64,000 bases of DNA, from assembly GCF_033097525.1 (NCBI RefSeq), contig NZ_CP109907.1:2790001-2854000 (forward strand), read 5' to 3'. This DNA is from Sphingobacterium sp. UGAL515B_05 (GTDB taxonomy: Bacteria > Bacteroidota > Bacteroidia > Sphingobacteriales > Sphingobacteriaceae). Below are positions 18,236 to 32,593 of this stretch, one piece after another (the first letter of the stretch is position 1; every line of letters begins with the position of its first letter). The notes below the pieces were generated by a model, which saw only the letters and a program-made list of their open reading frames with translations, was not told the origin of the DNA and searched no databases. A program made the translations under genes and the position numbers.

Positions 18236-19738
18236 TTAAAAGAAACCAAGTTTTTCTTTACTGTAGGAGATCAACATATTCTTGGCCTGTCTGTAGTGGG
18301 CAAGCATCATTTTATGGTTTTCTCGTCCAATTCCTGATTGTTTGTATCCGCCAAATGGAGCACCGGCTGGGTAGGAGTGGTACTGATTTACCCATACGCG
18401 TCCAGCTTGTATAGCACGTGGAACCTGATAAAGCTGATGTGCATCTCGGGTCCATACACCTGCTCCGAGACCATACATGGTATCGTTAGCGATGGCAATT
18501 GCTTCTTGTTCGTCTTTGAACGTGGTCACTGCAAGCACGGGGCCGAAGATTTCTTCCTGGAAAATGCGCATGCTATTATCTCCTTTGAATAGGGTGGGTT
18601 TGATGTAGTAGCCTTCTTCAAAACCAGCACCAACATTGTTTTCATCTCCGCCAGTCAATACTTCGGCTCCTTCTTCTTTGCCAAGTTTGATATAGGACAT
18701 GATCTTATCTTTTTGAATCTTCGATGCCTGAGCACCCATCATTGTTGTTGGGTCTAATGGATCCCCAACTTTGATCTGATTAACCCGATCGATCACTTTA
18801 GCAATGAATTTTTCATAAATATCCTCCTGGATCAGTAGGCGAGAGGGGCAGGTGCAAATTTCGCCCTGGTTGAGCGCGAATAATACCGCCCCTTCAATTG
18901 CTTTGTCCAAAAATGCATCATCTGCATCCATTACCGAACTGAAGAAAATATTGGGCGATTTTCCCCCCAATTCCAGGGTTACCGGGATGATATTTTCAGT
19001 CGCATATTGCATGACCAAACGTCCTGTTGCTGTGGAACCTGTGAATGCTGCTTTGGAAACCTTTGGATTGGTGACCAAGGAACGACCAAGCTCTGCGCCG
19101 AAACCGTTGACGATATTGACCACTCCGGCAGGAATCAAATCACCGATGATTTCCATAAGAACAAGAATAGATGCTGGTGTACTTTCAGCAGGTTTTAACA
19201 CGACAGTGTTCCCTGCAGCAAGGGCCGGAGCTAGTTTCCATACAGCCATTAGAATCGGGAAATTCCATGGAATAATCTGTGCAACAACCCCGATTGGTTC
19301 GTGTACAATCAGCGACACCGTATTGCTGTCCAGTTCGCTTATGGCCCCCTCTTCAGCACGGATTACACCAGCAAAATACCGGAAATGGTCGATGGCTAAT
19401 GGGATATCCGCATTGAGTGTTTCACGTACCGCTTTTCCGTTGTCTATCGTTTCAACGGCTGCGATATATTCTAAATTAGCTTCAATGCGGTCAGCAATTT
19501 TATTGAGGATAATACTTCGTTCTGTAGCGGATGTTTTTCCCCAGGTTTCAAAAGCTTTGGCTGCAGTGTTGACAGCGAGATCCAGATCTTCTTTTGTTGA
19601 ATGGGCAACTTGAGTAAACACTTTTCCGTCTACCGGCGAGATATTATCGAAATATTTTCCTTGAATTGGTGCAACAAATTTACCACCAATGTAGTTGTCA
19701 TATCGTTCTTTGAACGATGGTCTTTTAATTGCGCTCAT
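18236..19738 (-). CDS. NAD(P)-dependent aldehyde dehydrogenase (AldB/ExaC type)
   Basis: A 500-residue class 3-like aldehyde dehydrogenase. Catalytic residues are Asn159 in PWNFP, Glu256 in LELGGKSPN and the nucleophile Cys295 in [11 protein letters not shown]. That last block, with two cysteines, is typical of E. coli AldB and Pseudomonas ExaC, which oxidise acetaldehyde and related short aldehydes. It is cytoplasmic. The gene is transcribed away from the AraC regulator and towards the DUF779 gene, forming a compact aldehyde-oxidation module. The real substrate is inferred from the family. Confidence 0.95.
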   Translation of the reverse strand: MSAIKRPSFKERYDNYIGGKFVAPIQGKYFDNISPVDGKVFTQVAHSTKEDLDLAVNTAAKAFETWGKTSATERSIILNKIADRIEANLEYIAAVETIDNGKAVRETLNADIPLAIDHFRYFAGVIRAEEGAISELDSNTVSLIVHEPIGVVAQIIPWNFPILMAVWKLAPALAAGNTVVLKPAESTPASILVLMEIIGDLIPAGVVNIVNGFGAELGRSLVTNPKVSKAAFTGSTATGRLVMQYATENIIPVTLELGGKSPNIFFSSVMDADDAFLDKAIEGAVLFALNQGEICTCPSRLLIQEDIYEKFIAKVIDRVNQIKVGDPLDPTTMMGAQASKIQKDKIMSYIKLGKEEGAEVLTGGDENNVGAGFEEGYYIKPTLFKGDNSMRIFQEEIFGPVLAVTTFKDEQEAIAIANDTMYGLGAGVWTRDAHQLYQVPRAIQAGRVWVNQYHSYPAGAPFGGYKQSGIGRENHKMMLAHYRQAKNMLISYSKEKLGFF

Positions 19739-19774
19739 ATGGTTTATTATTAATTATTTTTATTCCCTTCTTAT

Positions 19775-19782
19775 CAAAGTTA
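19775..19782 (-). promoter_or_regulatory. -7 box for the aldehyde dehydrogenase
   Basis: TAACTTTG on the minus strand is an exact match to TAnnTTTG, 37 bases upstream of the ATG at 19738. The -33 element is weak: the nearest TTG is only 13 bases upstream. That would fit a promoter needing an activator such as the adjacent AraC protein. Confidence 0.5.
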
Positions 19783-19871
19783 GCCAGCAATTATTCAATA
19801 GCGTAGCAGAATTGATCCAAAACATAGCACAATTGTGGCAGATGAATTTCGACTACAATTTATTTTTTTGT

Positions 19872-19879
19872 TATATTTG
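19872..19879 (+). promoter_or_regulatory. -7 box for the AraC regulator
   Basis: TATATTTG is an exact match to TAnnTTTG, 33 bases before the ATG at 19912, with TTC 21 bases upstream in the -33 position. It faces away from the aldehyde dehydrogenase promoter across about 90 bases, where shared regulator sites would be expected. Confidence 0.5.
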
Positions 19880-19911
19880 ATTGACTGCCAATTGTATTTA
19901 TTTATTGCACT

Positions 19912-20814
19912 ATGGGAGACAGAACGCTGATTCATACATTGCCATTTTCTCGGGCACGGGAGCTTAGCACATTGGTAGAGAACCGACGTGCATTTACGTT
20001 GGATAGTTTGGAGCTTAATATCTACGAAACCTATCGGGTGTCGCAGCATGTACCTTTATGTTTTGATGATTTGGTTATGATTAACATGATCCAAGGTAAA
20101 AAGATCATGCATTTGGAGAATGTAAAGGCTTTTGACTATCTGCCCGGTCAGATGATGGTGTTGCCTGCATCGGTGGCTATGCATATTGACTTTCCGGAAG
20201 CGACGCTCGACCAGCCCACACAATGTACTGCTTTAACGATTCATAAAGAGAAGATAGCAGCAGTCTTGGACTATCTTAATGAGTTTTATCCGAAAGAACA
20301 ATTTAATCAGTGGCGGCTTGATCCGGATTTTTTTCATCTGTACAATTCGACTGAGCTCGCCGACCTGGTAAATAAGTTGTTTCAAATTATTATTAGCGAA
20401 AATCCGTTGAAAGATGTACTTGCAGATTTGACTTTTAAAGAGCTTACGATTCGGCTACTTCAGTCACAGTCGTTGATTGCATTAAAAATTGGGAAGTCGC
20501 CCAACAAGGTACTGTTACATGTGCAGGAATTTATTCAGAAACATATTACCGAGAAAATTTCAATTGGTTTATTGGAGCGGACTGCCCACATGAGCAAAGC
20601 GAGTCTTACGCGGATGTTTAACCGTGAACTTGGACTTAGTCCGATGGAATATGTGATCCAACAGCGTATCGAGAAGGCAAAAAAAATGCTTTTACTCACC
20701 CGGAATGTAAAGGAGTCTTGCTATGGGGCTGGATTTAATGATGTCAACTACTTTGTCCGGCTTTTTAAAAGCAGGGTAGGAATGACGCCAGGCGCATTTG
20801 TCCTGGCGCGTTAA
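19912..20814 (+). CDS. AraC family transcriptional regulator
   Basis: A 300-residue regulator with an N-terminal AraC-type binding domain (residues 1-190). A C-terminal double helix-turn-helix (about 200-298) contains HMSKASLTRMFNRELGLSP and GFNDVNYFVRLFKSRVGMTP. Its divergent position next to the aldehyde dehydrogenase and DUF779 genes suggests it controls them, probably in response to an aldehyde or alcohol; this is inference. Its stop codon is one base from the stop of the convergent smpB, with no terminator between, so the two transcripts probably overlap. Confidence 0.92.
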   Translation: MGDRTLIHTLPFSRARELSTLVENRRAFTLDSLELNIYETYRVSQHVPLCFDDLVMINMIQGKKIMHLENVKAFDYLPGQMMVLPASVAMHIDFPEATLDQPTQCTALTIHKEKIAAVLDYLNEFYPKEQFNQWRLDPDFFHLYNSTELADLVNKLFQIIISENPLKDVLADLTFKELTIRLLQSQSLIALKIGKSPNKVLLHVQEFIQKHITEKISIGLLERTAHMSKASLTRMFNRELGLSPMEYVIQQRIEKAKKMLLLTRNVKESCYGAGFNDVNYFVRLFKSRVGMTPGAFVLAR

Positions 20815-20815
20815 T

Positions 20816-21271
20816 CTAGAATTTCATCACGCGATTAAGCTCACGTTTAATATCTTTTTCTTTGATGTTTTCTCGTTTGTCAAAATCTTTTTTACCCTGT
20901 GCCAAGGCAATTTCAACTTTGGCAAAACCCCGGGAACTGATAAAGATGCGTAAGGGTACAATGGTAAAACCACGTTCTTCCCCCTTCTCTTTCAGTTTTT
21001 TTAATTCTCTTTTTGTCAATAGCAGTTGACGGTCACGTTTTGCCTCATGGTTATAGAAAGATCCCATGGAGTATTCGGCAATGTGCATGTTACGGATGTA
21101 TAATCCGTCCTCAAAAAAACTACAGAAACTATCGTTAATATTTGCCTTTCCTTCGCGTATGGATTTTATTTCTGTACCCAATAATCGAATTCCTGCAATG
21201 TACTTGTCCAGTAAGTGGTATTCAAAAGAAGCTTTTTTATTTTTTATATTGATATCTGAAGATAAAGCCAT
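20816..21271 (-). CDS. smpB: SsrA-binding protein SmpB
   Basis: A 151-residue tmRNA-binding protein needed for rescue of stalled ribosomes (trans-translation). Typical blocks are NKKASFEY, GTEIKSIREGKANI, HIAEYSMGSFYNHE and the C-terminal basic tail KGKKDFDKRENIKEKD-like region. It is full length. The gene is convergent with the AraC gene with a 1-base gap. Confidence 0.97.
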   Translation of the reverse strand: MALSSDINIKNKKASFEYHLLDKYIAGIRLLGTEIKSIREGKANINDSFCSFFEDGLYIRNMHIAEYSMGSFYNHEAKRDRQLLLTKRELKKLKEKGEERGFTIVPLRIFISSRGFAKVEIALAQGKKDFDKRENIKEKDIKRELNRVMKF

Positions 21272-22881
<1,610 letters not shown>

Positions 22882-22892
22882 AATCTAATCGT

Positions 22893-24014
22893 ATGATTCA
22901 GATTATACCCGTTGAAACAAAGAAACAAAGACGGCTGTTTATAGATTTCCCTCATAGTCTCTATGAGGGAAATCCTAATTATGTACCTGCCTTATTTCTT
23001 GAACAAAACGATTTGCTTTCCCCTGACAAGCATCCCTTTTATAAACATTCCCAAGCACAACCTTTTCTAGCTTATCGTAACGATAAGATTGTTGGTCGTA
23101 TATGTGCCATCTGGAACAACAACCATAATGCCTTTAATCATGTGAATGAAGGACAGTGGGGTTTTTTCGATTGTATAGATGATCAAGAAGTCGCAAACGC
23201 GTTGTTTGAGACCGCAGAGAAATGGGTTAAAGCTAAAGGGGGGGATACGATCGTTGGGCCGATCAATTTATCAACCAATGATACCGTTGGTTTATTGGTT
23301 GACGGTTTTGATAAGCCTCCAGTGGCCATGATGCCCTACAATTCGCCTTATTACATCGACTTGATTACCAATTCAGGCTACGGACATAAAGTGGATTTGA
23401 GAGCTTATTTGGTTATGGAAAAGTCTGCGGATAAGCGTTCTGTTTTGCTTTTGGATAGGCTGGAAGAACGTTTGAAAAGATCTGGCATTACATTGCGTCA
23501 GTTCAATGTGAAGGATTTTAAAAACGAGGCAGCAAAAGTTCGTGACATTTATAATAGAGCATGGGATAAAAATTCGGGTTTTGTTCCGATGACAGAGGAC
23601 GAATTTAATTATACGGCCAAAGATTTAAAAATGATTCTCGATCCACGTTTTGCTATCGTTGCAGAGAAAGACGGTGATCTTGTTGGCTTTGGTTTAGGGA
23701 TACCAGATATCAATCAGATCCTTATCAAAGTGAAGCGCGGACGTCTACTTCCTACGGGTATTTTTAAATTGTTATTTGGAAAGAAAAAAATCAACTTGCT
23801 TCGTGTACTTATGTTAGGGGTATTGGAAGATTACCGTAAGCTTGGTATTGAAGCATGTTTGTACGGCCGAATTATAAAAGAATCAAAAGATTCTAATATT
23901 AAGGGGGCCGAATGTTCATGGATGTTGGAGCATAATTACATGATGAACCACGCTATTGAACAGATGAATGGAGAATTGTACAAACGTTATCGTTTGTATC
24001 AAAAATCATTATGA
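22893..24014 (+). CDS. GNAT-fold acyltransferase, candidate bacterial ceramide synthase (bCerS)
   Basis: A 373-residue protein of the GNAT superfamily. An N-terminal half (PHSLYEGNPNYVPAL, GRICAIWNNNHN) and a C-terminal acetyltransferase-like half (GVLEDYRKLGIEACLY near residue 310) can be seen. It starts 11 bases after spt and overlaps the next gene by 4 bases. In Caulobacter, ceramide synthesis uses Spt, a GNAT protein called bCerS that N-acylates 3-ketosphinganine, and the reductase CerR. This gene has the right fold and context for bCerS. The assignment rests on fold and operon position, not on an alignment. Confidence 0.8.
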   Translation: MIQIIPVETKKQRRLFIDFPHSLYEGNPNYVPALFLEQNDLLSPDKHPFYKHSQAQPFLAYRNDKIVGRICAIWNNNHNAFNHVNEGQWGFFDCIDDQEVANALFETAEKWVKAKGGDTIVGPINLSTNDTVGLLVDGFDKPPVAMMPYNSPYYIDLITNSGYGHKVDLRAYLVMEKSADKRSVLLLDRLEERLKRSGITLRQFNVKDFKNEAAKVRDIYNRAWDKNSGFVPMTEDEFNYTAKDLKMILDPRFAIVAEKDGDLVGFGLGIPDINQILIKVKRGRLLPTGIFKLLFGKKKINLLRVLMLGVLEDYRKLGIEACLYGRIIKESKDSNIKGAECSWMLEHNYMMNHAIEQMNGELYKRYRLYQKSL

Positions 24015-25003
24015 TAGAAAAAGTATTAATCACCGGAGCGAGTGGTTTTGTAGGCTATCATTTGACAAGAGCAGCGAAAGAGGCGGGGATGGAAGTTCAT
24101 GCCGCGGTGAGGAAGTCAAGTGATGTTTCAGAAATTCGCTCCGTTGTAGATAAATTTGTTTATCCGGACTTCTCTGATGAAGAGTCTATCAGAGAATTAC
24201 TGGAAGCGGAAAACTATACCTATGTTGTTCATGCTGCGGCAATGACTCGTGCCAAACATGAAGAAGATCTCGAAAAGGTCAATGTTGGTTATACAAAAAA
24301 CTTGGCATCAGCTTGTTTTTCTTTAAAAACTCCCATCAAAAGATTTGTTTTCGTTAGTAGTCTTGCGGCTATCGGTCCTGTTAACTACGATGCTAACCTT
24401 ATCGATGAAAGTAACCCTTATCGTCCTGTTACGGCATATGGTCGTAGTAAGCGGCAAGCGGAGCTCGCGTTGAATGATTTTAAAGATCAGCCACTAACGA
24501 TTTTGCGCCCTACTGCGGTATACGGCCCTCGTGAAAAGGATATTTTTATTGTTTTTAAAACAATGAATGGAGGCCTGGATGCCTATGTTGGTCGCTCTCC
24601 TCAAAAGCTTAGCTTTATTTATGTTGCCGACTTGGTACAGGCGATTATTCATGCCTGTCGTTTTGACCAAGGTGGAAAGCAGGTGTATAACCTCAGTGAT
24701 GGGCAGGTATATGGGCGTTATGAGTTGGCTAGGTTTTTCAGAGAGTTTAGCCAAAAGAAAATGATTCGTATGCATATTCCTTTGGGTGTCGTGAAGACTA
24801 TCGCGGTTATTTTTGAACGTTTGTATAAAAATTCTAAAGCAATACCTGTACTATATCCTGAACGGCTGAATGAACTTACAGCTGAAAACTGGGGCTGTGA
24901 TATCTCGGCGGCTCAACGTCAGCTACAATACCAACCTAAATATGATTTGAAGAAAGGCCTAATGGAGGCATTGGCTTGGTATAAAGAAAATAAATGGCTA
25001 TAA
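24011..25003 (+). CDS. NAD-dependent epimerase/dehydratase family protein, candidate ceramide reductase (CerR)
   Basis: A 330-residue extended short-chain dehydrogenase. The Rossmann motif TGASGFVG is at residues 8-15, the VHAAAMT region follows, and the catalytic Tyr143 and Lys147 lie in AYGRSK. The start codon overlaps the previous stop (ATGA), showing translational coupling. In Caulobacter, CerR is annotated as an NAD-dependent epimerase but reduces the 3-keto group of oxidised ceramide. The placement directly behind spt and the GNAT gene makes that the best guess here. A sugar-nucleotide epimerase remains possible. Confidence 0.85.
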   Translation: MIEKVLITGASGFVGYHLTRAAKEAGMEVHAAVRKSSDVSEIRSVVDKFVYPDFSDEESIRELLEAENYTYVVHAAAMTRAKHEEDLEKVNVGYTKNLASACFSLKTPIKRFVFVSSLAAIGPVNYDANLIDESNPYRPVTAYGRSKRQAELALNDFKDQPLTILRPTAVYGPREKDIFIVFKTMNGGLDAYVGRSPQKLSFIYVADLVQAIIHACRFDQGGKQVYNLSDGQVYGRYELARFFREFSQKKMIRMHIPLGVVKTIAVIFERLYKNSKAIPVLYPERLNELTAENWGCDISAAQRQLQYQPKYDLKKGLMEALAWYKENKWL

Positions 25004-25012
25004 TCGCAGATA

Positions 25013-25705
25013 ATGAGTGAGTTAAAAATAAATAAAAAACTTTTTCAGGATAGAAAGAGAACAAATATCTTAAGTGAACCCGAACAAAAACTTATTTCGT
25101 ACCTCGTTCCTAGAATCCCCAATTGGATTACTTCGGATGGACTCACGGCAATTGGATTTTTAGGTTCCTTAATGATATTGGCGAGTTTTATATTGGCTGA
25201 ATATGTTGATATTCGCTATTTGCTTTTAGGGATCCCTGGTTTCTTTGTGCAATGGTTTGGTGATTCATTAGATGGGCGTATCGCATTCTACCGCAATAAA
25301 TCCCGTCGCTGGTACGGTTTTGCGCTGGATATTGTAATGGATTGGATCAGTACGGTTTTTATCGGATTGGGATATGTGCTGTATACCGTGGGTGACTTTA
25401 AGTATCTGGGATTTACATTGGTCGCATTATATGGCTGGGCAATGATCATTTCTCAGCTCAGGTATAGAATTACAGATAAGTATACGATTGACGCCGGAAT
25501 TTTGGGACCGACTGAAATTCGGGTGATTATTTCATTGGTTATGCTCTTCGAAGTTTTAATGCCAGGATCTATTAATTGGTGTGTACTGGTAATCTGTATT
25601 GCACTTTTTATAATTAATACAAATGATACACGCCTACTTCTTAAATTAGGCGATGAAAAAGATAAAGAGGATAAATTGAAAAAACAGCAGGAGGAGGCTA
25701 TTTAA
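25013..25705 (+). CDS. CDP-alcohol phosphotransferase-like membrane protein
   Basis: A 230-residue integral membrane protein of the CDP-alcohol phosphatidyltransferase family with about five or six membrane segments. The signature can be read as Asp84, Asp87-Gly88, Ala91, Gly102, Asp106 and Asp110. That is the family pattern D-x2-DG-x2-A-R-x8-9-G-x3-D-x3-D, except that the Arg after Ala91 is Phe92. The four metal-binding Asp residues are kept. In a sphingolipid operon it could attach a phospho-head group to ceramide using a CDP-activated substrate, or make a phospholipid precursor. The altered Arg makes the substrate uncertain. The 3' end overlaps gtrA by one base. Confidence 0.85.
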   Translation: MSELKINKKLFQDRKRTNILSEPEQKLISYLVPRIPNWITSDGLTAIGFLGSLMILASFILAEYVDIRYLLLGIPGFFVQWFGDSLDGRIAFYRNKSRRWYGFALDIVMDWISTVFIGLGYVLYTVGDFKYLGFTLVALYGWAMIISQLRYRITDKYTIDAGILGPTEIRVIISLVMLFEVLMPGSINWCVLVICIALFIINTNDTRLLLKLGDEKDKEDKLKKQQEEAI

Positions 25706-26103
25706 TGATGTCTTCAAAAGTTATTACTTTTTTAAAAGCTCAACTTTCCGCCTTTTTAGGCGGATTGTTTGATTTTGGAGTATACTCTGCTTGTTATAAG
25801 CTACTTCATATCAGTGCTCCTTTTTCTAATGCGATTAGTGGTAGCCTTGGTGCTGTTGTTAATTTTTTGATCAATCGATACTGGTCCTTTGGTAGTACGC
25901 AAAAGTCTGTAGGGAGTCAGCTATGGAAATTTGTGATTGTCGTCTGTGGTAGTATTACATTGAAGTCTACGGGAATTCATTTTCTGGTGGATGTATATCA
26001 TGTAAACTTTTTGTTCTCGAAACTAGTCGTTGAGCTGCTCGTTTCTTTGGGCTTCAACTATACACTTCAGCGTTTTTGGGTTTTTAAAGCGGAGGAGAAA
26101 TAG
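25705..26103 (+). CDS. GtrA family membrane protein
   Basis: A 132-residue protein with four membrane segments and the GtrA pattern (FLINRYWSFGS near residue 53, LQRFWVFK at the C-terminus). GtrA proteins are thought to move or help move polyprenyl-linked sugars across the inner membrane. Translation is coupled to the preceding gene through TAATG. As the last gene of the sphingolipid operon it may help export or glycosylate the lipid; this is inference from position. No clear terminator follows within about 200 bases. Confidence 0.9.
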   Translation: MMSSKVITFLKAQLSAFLGGLFDFGVYSACYKLLHISAPFSNAISGSLGAVVNFLINRYWSFGSTQKSVGSQLWKFVIVVCGSITLKSTGIHFLVDVYHVNFLFSKLVVELLVSLGFNYTLQRFWVFKAEEK

Positions 26104-26837
26104 TAATTACCTAGTTTTGGTTTTGTAGGATGTTAGTTTGGCTCTTGTTCTACACTAAAAGGGTTCTTAGCGTCTTATCTCTGTTATATTCCTTCAAATC
26201 GCTGTGGTTTTCTGTTTCTCTGGAGCAAATTCGAGGTGAAGCGTGCTACTGTCTTATTTGTCGATTATATTTATTCGCTTTTATTTAGTTCTTCTTTAAA
26301 CTAGATTTTAATTGGTATTTAGTTAGCTTTAAGTTAGGGTTAGTTTAGCTATAACCTAAGCTATACCTAAACTAACCCTAAGTAAACCCTAAGTAAACCC
26401 TATACGAAAACGAAAGTTGATCAAAGTTTACAATAAGTAATTCCTGGACCAAAATGTCGGGATCTGGAACCCTGCATAAATTCTAAAAAGAATCCCGGGC
26501 AAGTATTAAGGTAGTCATGCCATCCTCTGTTTCGCTGCGGTTGAGGGTCCCGGTCACGTCCTATCTCTATTATATATATCGATGGTATTAAACGTGGCGG
26601 ATCTCTGTTGTTCTCTGTTCGGCTATGTTTGCGTTTTCCAATCTCCCTTTGCTATGTCGGTGGGGCCGTAGATCCGGCAGGTGCAATTCAGCATGTTTTC
26701 GTTACCAGATCCCGCTATCTGGCCCAATCTGGCGGCCGGATCAGCCATTCCAGCCCTCCGATCACCTGTTTTACAAAAAGAATCTCGCACCGTTACAGGC
26801 AGTTAAGGGGAAAATGAAATAAATAAGAACAAAAGGC
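26104..26837. other. Spacer upstream of the rRNA operon
   Basis: This 734-base non-coding stretch lies between gtrA and the first rRNA promoter. It holds the inverted and tandem repeats at 26334-26404 and two imperfect 18-base direct copies (26172-26189 and 26558-26575, 16 of 18 identical). A more GC-rich patch at about 26640-26770 is unlike its surroundings. Short open frames there show no family resemblance. No tRNA or mobile-element ends were seen. Confidence 0.6.
26334..26404. repeat. 15-bp inverted repeat fused to 11-bp tandem repeat
   Basis: The arms ttagggttagtttag (26334-26348) and ctaaactaaccctaa (26367-26381) are exact inverse complements around an 18-base loop. The right arm runs into tandem ccctaagtaaa units at 26376-26386 and 26387-26397, with a partial third at 26398-26404. 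There is no T tract, so it does not look like a terminator. Confidence 0.85.
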
Positions 26838-26869
26838 TTGGAAGTTTGTTCCTAAACTCCCTATCTTTG
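26838..26869 (+). promoter_or_regulatory. rRNA operon promoter P1
   Basis: TTG (26838-26840), 21 bases, then TATCTTTG (26862-26869). This is a full match to the Bacteroidota consensus, about 430 bases before the 16S gene. Confidence 0.75.
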
Positions 26870-27024
26870 CACCACTCCGCAAGGGAGGGACGGTTACCCC
26901 GAAAGAGGGAATCATGAAAAAAGAAGGGTTTAAGAGAAGTCTGGCAGGATCTAAAATCCCGCTCAGTTTATTTTAAACGCGGAAATCGAAAAAAGAGGAA
27001 AGAAAAAAAAACTTAAAAAAGTTT

Positions 27025-27054
27025 TTGGAAGTTCAGAAAAGATTTCTACCTTTG
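27025..27054 (+). promoter_or_regulatory. rRNA operon promoter P2
   Basis: TTG (27025-27027), exactly 19 bases, then TACCTTTG (27047-27054). This is an ideal consensus promoter in an A-rich surrounding, about 245 bases before the 16S gene. Confidence 0.8.
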
Positions 27055-27146
27055 CAGTCCCAACGGAAACGAAGGGAAAAACAAAACGATAAAGAGTGGC
27101 GCAATGCCCATCGGAATAAAGCGGATACGGAAGTTGAAGCGACAGA

Positions 27147-27157
27147 GTTCTTTAAGA
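27147..27157 (+). promoter_or_regulatory. BoxA-like antitermination element in the rRNA leader
   Basis: GTTCTTTAAGA resembles the boxA core (GCTCTTTAACA in E. coli) bound by NusB/S10. A matching element, gttctttgaca, recurs before the 23S gene, which supports a real role. Confidence 0.5.
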
Positions 27158-27301
27158 AAACACAATCATGTAAGCGTGACGAGTAGACAAACGAAAGTCA
27201 TGAACAAATTCAAGTAATTCGTTCAATTCGATCCAAGATCAGAGATATAAAAAAAGAATTCTGATTATTATAAATAGTTGGAATCAAAAACTTCATTTTA
27301 C

Positions 27302-28831
<1,530 letters not shown>

Positions 28832-28949
28832 AGAGTATCGAAGATCGGTGCTCGTCGCGTTACATATGATTGCAGAAGAAAAAACATCAGAAGAAAGTGC
28901 CCGCCCCTAAGGGAGCAGGACCGAGAGAAAGAGATGAACAAGATAAGCT

Positions 28950-29023
28950 AGTCCCGTAGCTCAGTTGGTTAGAGCACTACACTGATAATGTAGGGGTCAG
29001 CAGTTCAAATCTGCTCGGGACTA
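28950..29023 (+). tRNA. tRNA-Ile (GAT)
   Basis: A 74-base cloverleaf with acceptor stem agtcccg/cgggact. The D-loop is in gtagctcagttggttagag, the anticodon loop ctgataa reads GAT, and the T-loop is ttcaaat. CCA is not encoded. It lies in the 16S-23S spacer. Confidence 0.96.
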
Positions 29024-29034
29024 CGAAAACGTTT

Positions 29035-29108
29035 GGGGAATTAGCTCAGCTGGCTAGAGCACCTGCCTTGCACGCAGGGGGTCAACGGTTCGAATCCGTT
29101 ATTCTCCA
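29035..29108 (+). tRNA. tRNA-Ala (TGC)
   Basis: A 74-base cloverleaf with acceptor stem ggggaat/attctcc. The anticodon loop cttgcac reads TGC and the T-loop is ttcgaat. CCA is not encoded. It follows tRNA-Ile by 11 bases, the usual order in the 16S-23S spacer. Confidence 0.96.
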
Positions 29109-29158
29109 CATCTCCGGGGAAGTATATAGCGATATACTTCATCTATACCGGAAAAAGA

Positions 29159-29169
29159 GTTCTTTGACA
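29159..29169 (+). promoter_or_regulatory. BoxA-like element before 23S rRNA
   Basis: GTTCTTTGACA lies in the spacer between tRNA-Ala and 23S and mirrors the element before 16S. Just upstream a perfect 9-bp hairpin (gaagtatat/atatacttc) marks structured spacer RNA. The rest of the spacer to 29338 shows no gene. Confidence 0.5.
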
Positions 29170-29338
29170 TATTGAAAGAGAAAAAAAATTACAAGAGAAG
29201 ACAACAGTATAGAGACAATACGTGTATGTGTTCGATGTAGAGAGGAGACCCTCGGTGAATGCCGAACGAATCTTTACGTAGCATACGGGTATATATATCA
29301 AAAGCAGCCGCATAGTAGCAAAAGGCTATGCCGGTGAA

Positions 29339-32219
<2,881 letters not shown>

Positions 32220-32346
32220 CAGACAGACACTGTTGTCTTCCTCTTTAATTTTTGAAACATACAGGAAACGAACCTCTTTCAATACATATGTCAGTTGGCA
32301 TGATAACATGATAAGAATATCATAGATCATGCCAATAAAGATTTTT

Positions 32347-32454
32347 AGGTGCCTATATCGGCGGTGTCTACCTCTTCCCATTCCGAACAGAGCAGTCAAG
32401 CCCGCCAGAGCCGATGGTATTGCCGTAACAGGTGGGAGAGTAGGTCGGTGCCTT
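32347..32454 (+). rRNA. rrf: 5S ribosomal RNA
   Basis: A sequence of about 108 bases with closing stem aggtgcc/ggtgcct, the loop A-B block cccattccgaacagagcag, and ggtgggagagtaggtcg near the 3' end. It lies 127 bases after 23S. Confidence 0.93.
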
Positions 32455-32464
32455 TTTTTACACG

Positions 32465-32498
32465 GAAGCCCTTGCTGGAAACAGTCAAGGGCTTCTTT
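32465..32498 (+). terminator. rRNA operon terminator
   Basis: A 10-bp perfect stem gaagcccttg/caagggcttc (32465-32474 with 32486-32495), with an inner ctg/cag extension, is followed by a T-rich tail. Confidence 0.85.
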
Positions 32499-32593
32499 CG
32501 TTTAGATACTTTCCTTATTAAGCATCTCGCCTGTTCTAGAACTCTCGTATCTAGGTTTTTTGTATATTGCTGTACATATTACTTACTGGCCAT

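Noticed and set aside
26608..26822. Two overlapping short frames in the GC-richer patch before the rRNA promoters
   Set aside because: Both read as unrelated sequence with many Ser, Arg and Pro and no start signals; no transposase-like motif was seen.
26914..26976. A 20-codon mini frame with a possible ribosome-binding site between rRNA promoters P1 and P2
   Set aside because: rRNA leaders do not normally code for peptides, and the short length gives no statistical support.
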